Below, piece after piece: positions 14,705 to 21,647 of a DNA stretch of 33,883 nt. The position numbers and the translations under genes are program-made. The notes below the pieces were generated by a model. The model was not told the DNA's origin and did no database searches. It worked only from the letters and a program-made list of their open reading frames with translations. Position 1 is the first letter of the stretch, and every line of letters starts with the position of its first letter. The stretch covers positions 16,897-50,779 of the forward strand of contig CAJUQY010000009.1 of NCBI GenBank assembly GCA_910588815.1, written 5' to 3'. The stretch comes from an uncultured Lachnospiraceae bacterium (GTDB lineage Bacteria; Bacillota; Clostridia; Lachnospirales; Lachnospiraceae).

Positions 14705-15700
14705 ATGGAGAAACGGGTATTTGGAAAATCTAATGTGGAGGGTTCGGTGATCGGACTCGGAACCTTCGCCATGGGCGGCGGCAAATGGTGGGGAGAGTTT
14801 GACGAAGGCCTGGCGGAGCAGACCATTGTGGAAATGATGGATGCGGGCATGAATACGCTGGACACGGCGCCGATCTACGGCCTGGGACGCAGCGAGGAGA
14901 TCGTGGGCCGGGCTTTAAAACGGATGAACCGGAAGGATGTGGTGGTCTGCACCAAATGCGGAAACTGGTGGCATGACGTGCGGGGCTCCCGCCGGAAGGT
15001 GGATATGTACGATGTGCCGATTTACAAGGCACTGGACCGGAGCACTATTCGGGAAGAGGTGGAGTACAGCTTAAAGCGTCTCGGAACAGATTATATTGAC
15101 GTGTATTACACGCATTCCCAGGCGGAACCCCCGGTCATGACTACGATTGAAGAGACCATGTCGGCCCTGATGGACCTGAAAAAGGAAGGCAAGATTCTTG
15201 CCATCGGCGCGGCCAATGTGAGTATGTGGCATCTGGAGGAGTATGTGAAGTGGGGGCAGCTTGATATCATTCAGCAGAAATATTCTCTGCTGGACCGTGC
15301 CATCGAGAAGGAGATCGTTCCTTTCTGTCTGGAGCATAATATTGCCATTCAGACTTATTCAGTGCTGGAGAAGGGGCTTTTGACGGGCCGCTACCAGAGG
15401 GGAACCAAGGTGGAAGCCGGCAATATCCGTGAGGAAAGTCCCTGGTTTTTGCCGGAAAACATTGAGAAACCTTTGGATCTTCTGGATGGCTGGAAGGATC
15501 TGTGCGAGAAATATAACTGCCATGTGGGCAATCTGGTCATCGCCTGGACCAAGCAGCAGCCCGGAATTACCAATGTGCTCTGCGGAGCCAGAAAGCCGGA
15601 GCATATGCGTGATAATGCTGTCGGCGGAACCTTTGTGATCGATGAGGGCGATATGGCCCGCATGAACCGGGAGATAGCGGAGAAGATTGTGCTGGCATAA
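14705..15700 (+). CDS. Aldo/keto reductase family oxidoreductase
   Basis: A 331-residue NADPH-dependent TIM-barrel aldo/keto reductase. The catalytic tetrad is visible as Asp53 and Tyr58 (LDTAPIYGLG), Lys84 (VCTKCGN) and His137 (YYTHSQ). The C-terminal cofactor segment PGITNVLCGARKPEHM fits the family. The substrate cannot be deduced; overall layout resembles the IolS/YdhF branch. ATG 14705 with GAGGAAGGGA upstream is chosen over an ATG at 14672. It lies 122 bp after nth and may be read from the same transcript, but nothing ties its function to DNA repair. Confidence 0.93.
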   Translation: MEKRVFGKSNVEGSVIGLGTFAMGGGKWWGEFDEGLAEQTIVEMMDAGMNTLDTAPIYGLGRSEEIVGRALKRMNRKDVVVCTKCGNWWHDVRGSRRKVDMYDVPIYKALDRSTIREEVEYSLKRLGTDYIDVYYTHSQAEPPVMTTIEETMSALMDLKKEGKILAIGAANVSMWHLEEYVKWGQLDIIQQKYSLLDRAIEKEIVPFCLEHNIAIQTYSVLEKGLLTGRYQRGTKVEAGNIREESPWFLPENIEKPLDLLDGWKDLCEKYNCHVGNLVIAWTKQQPGITNVLCGARKPEHMRDNAVGGTFVIDEGDMARMNREIAEKIVLA

Positions 15701-15783
15701 AGAAACGGCCGCAAAGAGAGGTTTTGTCATAGACGGGCGGATCGGAAAATAAGATGATAAAAAGAAAAGCCGGAGGAGACAGG

Positions 15784-16086
15784 ATGGCAGGAGCGACGGT
15801 GAATGTCAGCATTCGCATGGACGCGGAGATAAAAACGGAGGCGGAGGACTTATTTTCTGAGCTGGGCCTTAGCCTTGGCGCGGCAGTCAATGTGTTTGTC
15901 CGCCAGGCGGTGCGCCGGGGCGGAATTCCCTTCAAAGTGACTTTGGGAAAAGAGCGGGGAAGGGAACTTGCGGCGGCAGAGGCAAAGGAGGAGAGGGATC
16001 CCCCCAGGCAGGAGTCGGGAGAAGTATTTGCAGGACAGGAGCATTCCAGCCTGGAGGAATTCTTTGCGAAGCTTGACGCGGGCTGA
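15784..16086 (+). CDS. RelB/DinJ-type ribbon-helix-helix antitoxin-like protein without an adjacent toxin
   Basis: This 100-residue protein starts with ATVNVSIRMDAEIKTEAEDLF, then LGLSLGAAVNVFVRQAVRRGGIPF, the classical RelB/DinJ DNA-binding and dimerisation region. The tail (about 58-100) is charged and probably the flexible part that would wrap a toxin. ATG 15784 has GGAGGAG upstream; the ATG at 15754 lacks a site. Normally a YafQ/RelE toxin gene follows immediately. Here a terminator follows and no toxin ORF is visible on either side, so this is an orphan antitoxin or a transcription regulator. Confidence 0.82.
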   Translation: MAGATVNVSIRMDAEIKTEAEDLFSELGLSLGAAVNVFVRQAVRRGGIPFKVTLGKERGRELAAAEAKEERDPPRQESGEVFAGQEHSSLEEFFAKLDAG

Positions 16087-16110
16087 TAAAACTTGCCGGA
16101 GACATTGGTG

Positions 16111-16157
16111 AAGGAAGAAAATCGGTTTTTTATGGAAGCCGTTTTTCTTCCTTTTTT
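16111..16157 (+). terminator. Intrinsic terminator after the antitoxin-like gene
   Basis: AAGGAAGAAAATCGG (16111-16125) pairs with CCGTTTTTCTTCCTT (16139-16153) with one T-T mismatch, and the stem runs into TTTT. It closes the operon that began at the nitroreductase. Confidence 0.85.
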
Positions 16158-16310
16158 CGTGCAGGGTGACGGAAAAGGCGGATCATGACGGAGATGAGTG
16201 ACAATGATGCCAGAGAGCTCTGACGGGACCGCAAATTTTGATAAAGGGGTTGATATGTGTGTGGAATTTTCAGGGATAGTCTGTTATGATAAAGGACGGG
16301 AGGTATTTTT

Positions 16311-16442
16311 ATGGCAGAAAATCAAAATATGGAATGGAAGAATTACTGCGCGTATGAAAAGGGATATTTGGGAAGAGCCGTCTTCTGTCGCAGAGGCAGA
16401 TGGCTGCTTAAGGGGGAGAAAAACAATGAAGCTGAATTATAA
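16311..16442 (+). CDS. Small 43-residue ORF overlapping the MFS transporter start
   Basis: ATG 16311 has GGGAGG 7 bp upstream and a TATGAT box about 25 bp before it. The peptide begins MAENQNMEWKNYCAYEKG, has two cysteines and an Arg-rich centre, and ends at TAA 16440-16442, overlapping the MFS start (16426) by 17 bp in another frame. The good ribosome site and overlap suggest that it is translated and may couple or regulate translation of the transporter. I recognise no family. It could instead be the worn start of a longer gene. Confidence 0.45.
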   Translation: MAENQNMEWKNYCAYEKGYLGRAVFCRRGRWLLKGEKNNEAEL

Positions 16443-17769
16443 ACGTACATTTCTGATAGGCTTTGCCTTCATGGCCATCAGCGCGTTTTGGCAGATGTAT
16501 GACAATATCATTCCGCTGATTCTGCAGAACACCTTTCATTTGAAAGAGGGGGCGATCGGCGTGATCATGGCGGCGGATAATGTGCTGGCGGTGTTTCTGC
16601 TTCCGGTGATCGGCGCTTTTTCCGACCGTGTGGATACCAGGCTTGGAAAGCGGATGCCCTTTATCGTGGGCGGGACAGCGGCGGCGGTGGCCTCCATGAT
16701 GCTCCTGCCGGTCTCGGACAGACTCCTAAATCTGCCGATGTTTATCATTGCTCTTGGGGTGACATTATTTGCTATGGGAATGTACCGCTCTCCGGCAGTG
16801 GCGCTCATGCCGGATCTGACGCCGAAGCCCCTGCGGAGCAAGGCGAATGCGGTGATCAACCTGATGGGGGCCGTGGGCGGCGTATATTCCCTCCTGCTCA
16901 TCAAGCTGCTGGTGGGAAAAGGGGCCAGGCCCAGCTATCTGTTCCTGTTTGCCGGTGTCGCAGGCCTGATGGTATTGTCGGTGATTCTGCTTTTACTTAC
17001 AATTAACGAAAAAAAGCTGGCAAAGAGAATGCAGGAGGAATATTCGGAGCTTTCCGAAACGGAGGACAGGCCCGGGGCGGATGTCCCGAAAAAAGCTTTT
17101 ATCCGGACGGCGGAGGAAGCCGGGGAAAAGGGCGGGGTTATTTCAGGAGATTCGGGGGACAGGGACGTGAAGCGCAGCCTGGTCTTTATTCTTCTGTCCA
17201 TTTTCCTGTGGTTTACGGCATATAATGCGGTGACGACGGCCTTTTCCCGCTATGCGGTGACGGTGTGGGGGCTGGAAGGCGGCGGCTATGCGGACTGCCT
17301 GATGGTGGCCACGGTTGCGGCGATTGTAAGCTACATTCCTATCGGCATGGTGTCTTCAAGGATTGGCCGGAAGAAAACGATCCTGGGCGGAGTTGTCCTG
17401 ATGACGGGCTGTTATCTCATGGCGGCGCTGCTTTCGGACTACCATCCGGTGATTCAGGCAGGTTTCGCCTTGATCGGGGTGGGCTGGGCGGCGATCAATG
17501 TCAATTCCCTCCCCATGGTGGTGGAGATGAGCAAAGACAGCGACTTGGGAAAATATACAGGCCTTTACTATACATTTTCCATGACGGCGCAGATTGCGAC
17601 TCCGATTTTATCGGGGATTTTGCTCCAATATGTTTCTTACAGGGCTCTGTTCCCCTATGCAGTGGTGTTCAGTGGGGCGGCCTTTGTGACCATGCTTTTT
17701 GTGAAGCACGGGGATAATAAGCCCACATCAAAAAAATCGTTAATCGAGCATTTTGATGTGGAGGATTAA
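16426..17769 (+). CDS. MFS transporter, sugar-transporter-like (SLC45/GPH-like branch)
   Basis: This 447-residue, 12-helix major facilitator protein starts MKLNYKRTFLIGFAFM with AWQMYD-type residues (AFWQMYDNIIPLI) in helix 1. The cytoplasmic 2-3 loop motif is GAFSDRVDTRLGKRMPFI, typical of the Asp/Arg-rich A motif. The two halves are joined by a long charged loop (about 180-245). The second half repeats the motif as IGMVSSRIGRKKTILGG. Such proteins in gut Clostridia are generally annotated as sugar or glycoside transporters; the substrate is unknown. AGGGGGAG sits 7 bp before ATG 16426. In-frame ATGs further upstream lack such a site. A GDPD gene follows after 19 bp. Confidence 0.88.
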   Translation: MKLNYKRTFLIGFAFMAISAFWQMYDNIIPLILQNTFHLKEGAIGVIMAADNVLAVFLLPVIGAFSDRVDTRLGKRMPFIVGGTAAAVASMMLLPVSDRLLNLPMFIIALGVTLFAMGMYRSPAVALMPDLTPKPLRSKANAVINLMGAVGGVYSLLLIKLLVGKGARPSYLFLFAGVAGLMVLSVILLLLTINEKKLAKRMQEEYSELSETEDRPGADVPKKAFIRTAEEAGEKGGVISGDSGDRDVKRSLVFILLSIFLWFTAYNAVTTAFSRYAVTVWGLEGGGYADCLMVATVAAIVSYIPIGMVSSRIGRKKTILGGVVLMTGCYLMAALLSDYHPVIQAGFALIGVGWAAINVNSLPMVVEMSKDSDLGKYTGLYYTFSMTAQIATPILSGILLQYVSYRALFPYAVVFSGAAFVTMLFVKHGDNKPTSKKSLIEHFDVED

Positions 17770-17788
17770 TGCCGGAGGTTTGATTGTT

Positions 17789-18607
17789 ATGACGGGATGG
17801 AGTGCGGCGCTTTTGCCGGCCGGACTGGTTTGCATTTATTTTCTGATGATTATGCCCCATATGCTTGGAAAGCCGGATGTCTCTCCTTTTTTGGGAACTT
17901 TCTATGCCCACAGAGGGTTTCACGACATTTCCTCCGGTGTGCCGGAAAACTCGCTCCCGGCTTTTTTGAGGGCGGCAGAGTCCGGATATGGGATTGAAAT
18001 GGACGTGCAGCTTACGAAGGATGAACAGGTGGTGGTTTTTCACGATAACACGCTGAAGAGGATCTGTGGCCTTGACGTGCCGGTGAATTCCAGGACTTAT
18101 GAAGAGCTGCATAAGCTCTCCCTCCTGGGCACAAAGGAGAGGATTCCGCTGCTTTCGGAGGTTCTCGGGGCAGTGGACGGGCGGGTTCCCCTGATTGTGG
18201 AGATCAAGATGGTGGACTCAAAGACCAGGGTCTGTGAACTGGCGGACAGAGTTTTGCAGGGCTATAGAGGGCAGTATTGCATAGAGTCCTTCCATCCGCT
18301 GGCGGTCTGGTGGTATAAAAGGCACCGCCCGGAAATCGTCCGTGGACAGCTTTCGGCGGATTTTGTAAAGGAGGACGGACGGGAAACCTTCCCTATGTGG
18401 ATCGTCCATCATCTGTTGACCAATTTTCTCACAAGGCCGGACTTTGTCTCTTATTCCCATAAGGGGGCAGGCGTGTGGGCCAGAAAAATCTGCCGCGGGT
18501 TTTACCGGAACCTGTCCGTGGCATGGACCATTCGCTCAGAAGCAGAACTGGAGACGGCGAAGGGGCAGTTTGATTTGTTTATTTTCGAGGGATTCCGGCC
18601 AAGGTGA
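17789..18607 (+). CDS. Membrane-anchored glycerophosphodiester phosphodiesterase
   Basis: The 272-residue protein has an N-terminal helix (about 5-24) and a GDPD TIM barrel. Catalytic residues are His41-Arg42 (FYAHRGFHD), Glu53 (PENSLPAF), Glu70 and Asp72 (GIEMDVQLT), His85 (VVVFHDNTL) and IVEIK. It hydrolyses glycerophosphodiesters to glycerol-3-phosphate and an alcohol. A single anchor suggests that it works at the membrane, on lipid head groups or teichoic-acid pieces. GGAGG lies 10 bp before ATG 17789. It is cotranscribed with the MFS gene, which could import a related compound; that link is speculative. Confidence 0.93.
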   Translation: MTGWSAALLPAGLVCIYFLMIMPHMLGKPDVSPFLGTFYAHRGFHDISSGVPENSLPAFLRAAESGYGIEMDVQLTKDEQVVVFHDNTLKRICGLDVPVNSRTYEELHKLSLLGTKERIPLLSEVLGAVDGRVPLIVEIKMVDSKTRVCELADRVLQGYRGQYCIESFHPLAVWWYKRHRPEIVRGQLSADFVKEDGRETFPMWIVHHLLTNFLTRPDFVSYSHKGAGVWARKICRGFYRNLSVAWTIRSEAELETAKGQFDLFIFEGFRPR

Positions 18608-18636
18608 GAGAGGCAGCGTTCAAAATTTGCTTTCCG

Positions 18637-18666
18637 GGAATAAGATATGCAAACTGGTGCATACTG
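18637..18666 (+). promoter_or_regulatory. Sigma-G-type (forespore) promoter of spoVAD
   Basis: GGAATA (18637-18642) and CATACTG (18660-18666) are separated by exactly 17 bp. GAATA matches the B. subtilis sigma-G -35 consensus GHATR fully and CATACTG matches -10 CATNHTA in six of seven positions. It lies 68 bp before the spoVAD ATG and after the upstream GDPD gene. The match and the identity of the downstream gene agree. Confidence 0.7.
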
Positions 18667-18733
18667 ACTGTAAGGATCAGGTATTGTTATATGAGGCAGC
18701 CTGAGCAAAACAGACAGAAAAGAGGAAAAATCC

Positions 18734-19759
18734 ATGATGGGAAGCAGATTTCAGCGGGGAAAAGCCAGTATTGCCTTTTCGGAGGGCCCCCAAATCATCG
18801 GGCATGCCTCGGTGGCTGGGAAAAAAGAAGGAGAAGGGCCTCTCGGGGATTATTTTGATGTGGTTGAGCCGGATCCCATGGTAGGCTGTGACAACTGGGA
18901 GGCGGCAGAGAGCGCCCTGCAAAAACAGGCGGCAGATTTGGCCATCGAGAAAGCAGGATTGGTCCGCACGGAGGTCAGGTATCTTTTTGCAGGGGATCTC
19001 TTGGGACAGCTTATCGCCACTTCTTTTGGGACAGTGGATCTGGAAATTCCTGTCTTCGGGCTTTACGGAGCCTGTTCCACCATCGGCGAGGCGCTCTGCC
19101 TGGGGGCTATGACGGTGGAGGCCGGATATGCCGAATATGTGATGTCCATGGCGTCCAGTCATTTTGCCAGTGCGGAAAAACAGTTCCGTTTCCCCTTGGA
19201 ATACGGCAATCAGAGGCCTTTGTCTACCACCTGGACTATTACCGGCTGCGGCTCCTTTATTTTGGGAAAACGAGGCGGAAAGGTCCGAATCAGCGGCATT
19301 ACACCAGGGAAGATCGTGGATATGGGGCTTAAGGACTCCATGAATATGGGAGCCTGCATGGCGCCGGCGGCCTGCGATACGATCTGCCGGAATTTGGAGG
19401 ATTTCGGGAGAAGGCCGAAGGACTATGACAAGATTATCACCGGGGATCTGGGTGAGGTGGGGCAGCGTATCCTTCTGGATTTTGTAAAGAGCCGCGGTTA
19501 TGAGATTTCGGATCGCCATATGGACTGCGGCATTGAGGTTTTTGACAAGGAAAGCCAAGATACCCATTCCGGCGGGAGCGGCTGCGGCTGCTCGGCCATT
19601 GTGCTGGCGGCTTATATTCTGCCTAAGCTTGCTTCGGGAGAATGGAAACGGGTGCTGTTTTTGCCCACGGGGGCACTCCTTTCCAGCACCAGCTTCAACG
19701 AGGGCCAGAGCGTACCCGGGATCGCCCACGGAGTGGTGCTGGAACATTGCGGTGAATAA
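18734..19759 (+). CDS. spoVAD: Stage V sporulation protein AD
   Basis: The 341-residue protein has the thiolase-like fold of SpoVAD, which binds dipicolinic acid and with SpoVAC and SpoVAE loads it into the forespore. Recognisable segments are QIIGHASVAGKKEGEGPLGDYFD, YLFAGDLLGQ, FGLYGACSTIGEALCLGA, ASSHFASAEKQFRFPLEYGNQR, TGDLGEVGQ, SGGSGCGCSA and LPTGALLSSTSFNEGQSVPGIAH. It is normally the middle gene of spoVAC-AD-AE. Here neither neighbour is present, so it is a stand-alone copy, either the only one or a paralog. AGAGGAA precedes the ATG. An 8-bp inverted repeat (19743-19750 and 19767-19774) spans the stop but lacks a U-run. Confidence 0.95.
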   Translation: MMGSRFQRGKASIAFSEGPQIIGHASVAGKKEGEGPLGDYFDVVEPDPMVGCDNWEAAESALQKQAADLAIEKAGLVRTEVRYLFAGDLLGQLIATSFGTVDLEIPVFGLYGACSTIGEALCLGAMTVEAGYAEYVMSMASSHFASAEKQFRFPLEYGNQRPLSTTWTITGCGSFILGKRGGKVRISGITPGKIVDMGLKDSMNMGACMAPAACDTICRNLEDFGRRPKDYDKIITGDLGEVGQRILLDFVKSRGYEISDRHMDCGIEVFDKESQDTHSGGSGCGCSAIVLAAYILPKLASGEWKRVLFLPTGALLSSTSFNEGQSVPGIAHGVVLEHCGE

Positions 19760-19832
19760 ATAAAAAGCAATGTTGTTCGAAATATTAATATTTGCTAAAC
19801 TTATAATCACTTTGTAAATTGCGAAAAACCGA

Positions 19833-19908
19833 TTGACATTTCCAAAAAAGCAGAATATAATAACAGCACCGTCATATCAGGCGGTGCTTCTTTTCGGGGA
19901 TTCTCCCG
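19833..19908 (+). promoter_or_regulatory. Near-consensus sigma-A promoter and structured leader of the kinase operon
   Basis: TTGACA (19833-19838), a 17-bp spacer and TATAAT (19856-19861) form an ideal vegetative promoter. The transcript would begin just before a GCACCG/CGGTGC hairpin (19866-19871 and 19882-19887) followed by TTCTTTT, which looks like a short attenuator. A second small hairpin, CGGGGATTCTCCCG, lies at 19895-19908. Upstream at 19780-19793 is a perfect palindrome, AAATATTAATATTT. No known riboswitch is recognised. Confidence 0.75.
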
Positions 19909-19959
19909 ATGATTCCATAAATGATAATTCAAAATAACAACGGATTGTGGGGTGAGGCT

Positions 19960-21636
19960 ATGGCCTGTACGCCTGGGGACATTCTGTATGGAACCTACCG
20001 GATCCTTGATCTGCTGGGGAAAGGCGGAAACGGCACGGTGTATCTGGCGCGCCATGAGCGCAGTGGAAGACTTTGGGCTGTGAAGGAGATTGCAAAAGAA
20101 AAAAACCATCTGATTATGGAAGCGGAGCTTTTGAAAAAACTTAAGCATCCGGGGCTCCCGGCGGTGGGAGACATTCTGGAGCAGGGTGGAATGCTATATC
20201 TGGTGATGGACTATATTGAAGGAAAGTCTTTGAGGCAGCTTTTGGAGGAGGAAAAGACATTCAGCCAGGAGCAGGTGGTGAGATGGGGACTTGAGCTTTG
20301 CCGGGTGCTGGAATATCTACATACCAGGACGCCTTCCGTGATTTACCGGGACATGAAACCGTCCAATGTGATGCGAAAAGAGGACGGGAGCCTTGTATTG
20401 GTGGATTTCGGGACAGCCAGGGAGCAGAAGGAGGAGGCGGCGGAGGATACGGTCTGGCTGGGAACGAGAGGTTATGCGGCGCCGGAGCAGTATGGTGGCC
20501 ATGGTCAGACCGGACCGGAGGCGGACGTCTATGGGCTGGGGGCGGTTCTCTACCATTTGCTGACTGGCCGCAGTCCGGCGGATCCGCCTTATGGATTCAT
20601 GCCGGTCAGGGCATTTCGGCCGGAACTTTCCGGCGGCCTGGAGAGGGTTCTTCTGTGCTGTACCAGGGACAATCCAAAGGAGCGGTATCATTCCTGCAGG
20701 GAGCTAGCCTGGGCCTTGGAGCATTATCAGGAATTGGATGAAAGTTTTATCCGGCAGAGAAGAAGAAAGCGGAGGCTTTTTGTGATTTGTTTGGCTGTTA
20801 CGGCGGCGGCCTTTGCCGGGAGCGGGATCATGGCTTCTCTGGAGAGGCAGGCCATTGCGGGCACTTATCAGGCTCAGATTGCGGAGGCGGCTGGGGCGGT
20901 TCACAGGGAGGAGCGGTTGGAGGCCTGCAGGAAGGCGATACGCCTGGAGCCGGGGCTGGCAGAGGGCTACAGATGCATGATGGAGATATTTTTGGAAGAC
21001 GGAACATTTTCGGCCGAGGAGGAAATTCTTTTGCGGGAGATTCTTAACGAGCGGCAGGAAGGCGGGAAGCGCTTCCTGGAGCGGCTGCAGACGAACGAGG
21101 CGGAATATCAGAGAGCAGCCTATGAGATCGGACAGGCATATTTTTATGATTATGAGGGGACGGATGGGAAACGGGCTTCCGCCAGGTGGCTTTTGGCGGC
21201 GGCCAAGGCGAAGGAGGGGAGTGTCCTTTCGGAACGGGAAATCTTCCGTGCGGAAATTTTGGGCAAGATCGCAGGTTATTATGACGGGTTGGATATTCAG
21301 AAGAGAAACGGAGACTCAGAGGCATCCTACGAGGAATACTGGAGGGACTTAAGACAGCTTTGCGGATTGGAAATTGAGAAAGGAGATAATCGGATTACGG
21401 CGCTTTTGGCAGACCGGGAGCTGACGGCGGGCTTGTCCCTCAAAGCAGAACAGTTTAGAGCGGCGGGAGTGGATGCCGATTCTATGACGGACGCACTGCT
21501 TCTGGTGCAGAGAAGGCTTGAAGCCTGGGAGGGGGAACCGGATCGTTCAGCCTATGAGACACAGTTAAAACAGGAAGTGAAAGACGGACTTTTGACAGCG
21601 AGGCGGGCAATCGACGCGGCGTTTTTGGATTTATAA
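19960..21636 (+). CDS. Transmembrane serine/threonine protein kinase
   Basis: This 558-residue protein has an N-terminal Hanks-type kinase domain (about 10-260): glycine loop LLGKGGNGTVYLA, Lys42 (AVKEI), catalytic loop IYRDMKPSN (Asp131; Tyr replaces the usual His of HRD), DFG at 149-151, GTRGYAAPEQ, and ADVYGLGAVLYHLLTG. A basic stretch (RQRRRKRR) leads into one membrane helix (about 274-293). The outer ~265 residues are helical and TPR-like (e.g. IRLEPGLAEGYRCMM, SARWLLAAAKAKEGS), not PASTA repeats. ATG 19960 with GGTGAG upstream is chosen over 19921. The gene ends 11 bp before the giant Ig-like protein, so the two are cotranscribed and probably act together. Confidence 0.93.
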   Translation: MACTPGDILYGTYRILDLLGKGGNGTVYLARHERSGRLWAVKEIAKEKNHLIMEAELLKKLKHPGLPAVGDILEQGGMLYLVMDYIEGKSLRQLLEEEKTFSQEQVVRWGLELCRVLEYLHTRTPSVIYRDMKPSNVMRKEDGSLVLVDFGTAREQKEEAAEDTVWLGTRGYAAPEQYGGHGQTGPEADVYGLGAVLYHLLTGRSPADPPYGFMPVRAFRPELSGGLERVLLCCTRDNPKERYHSCRELAWALEHYQELDESFIRQRRRKRRLFVICLAVTAAAFAGSGIMASLERQAIAGTYQAQIAEAAGAVHREERLEACRKAIRLEPGLAEGYRCMMEIFLEDGTFSAEEEILLREILNERQEGGKRFLERLQTNEAEYQRAAYEIGQAYFYDYEGTDGKRASARWLLAAAKAKEGSVLSEREIFRAEILGKIAGYYDGLDIQKRNGDSEASYEEYWRDLRQLCGLEIEKGDNRITALLADRELTAGLSLKAEQFRAAGVDADSMTDALLLVQRRLEAWEGEPDRSAYETQLKQEVKDGLLTARRAIDAAFLDL

Positions 21637-21647
21637 AGGAGAACGGT

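Noticed and set aside
16198..16425. N-terminal extension of the MFS transporter
   Set aside because: There is no ribosome site at the upstream ATG, the residues are not transporter-like, and ATG 16426 has a good AGGGGGAG.
19743..19774. Intrinsic terminator after spoVAD
   Set aside because: The 8-bp inverted repeat has a 16-base loop and no following T-run.
18677..19810. 377-residue minus-strand ORF opposite spoVAD
   Set aside because: Its sequence is compositionally odd, and the plus strand encodes unmistakable SpoVAD motifs.
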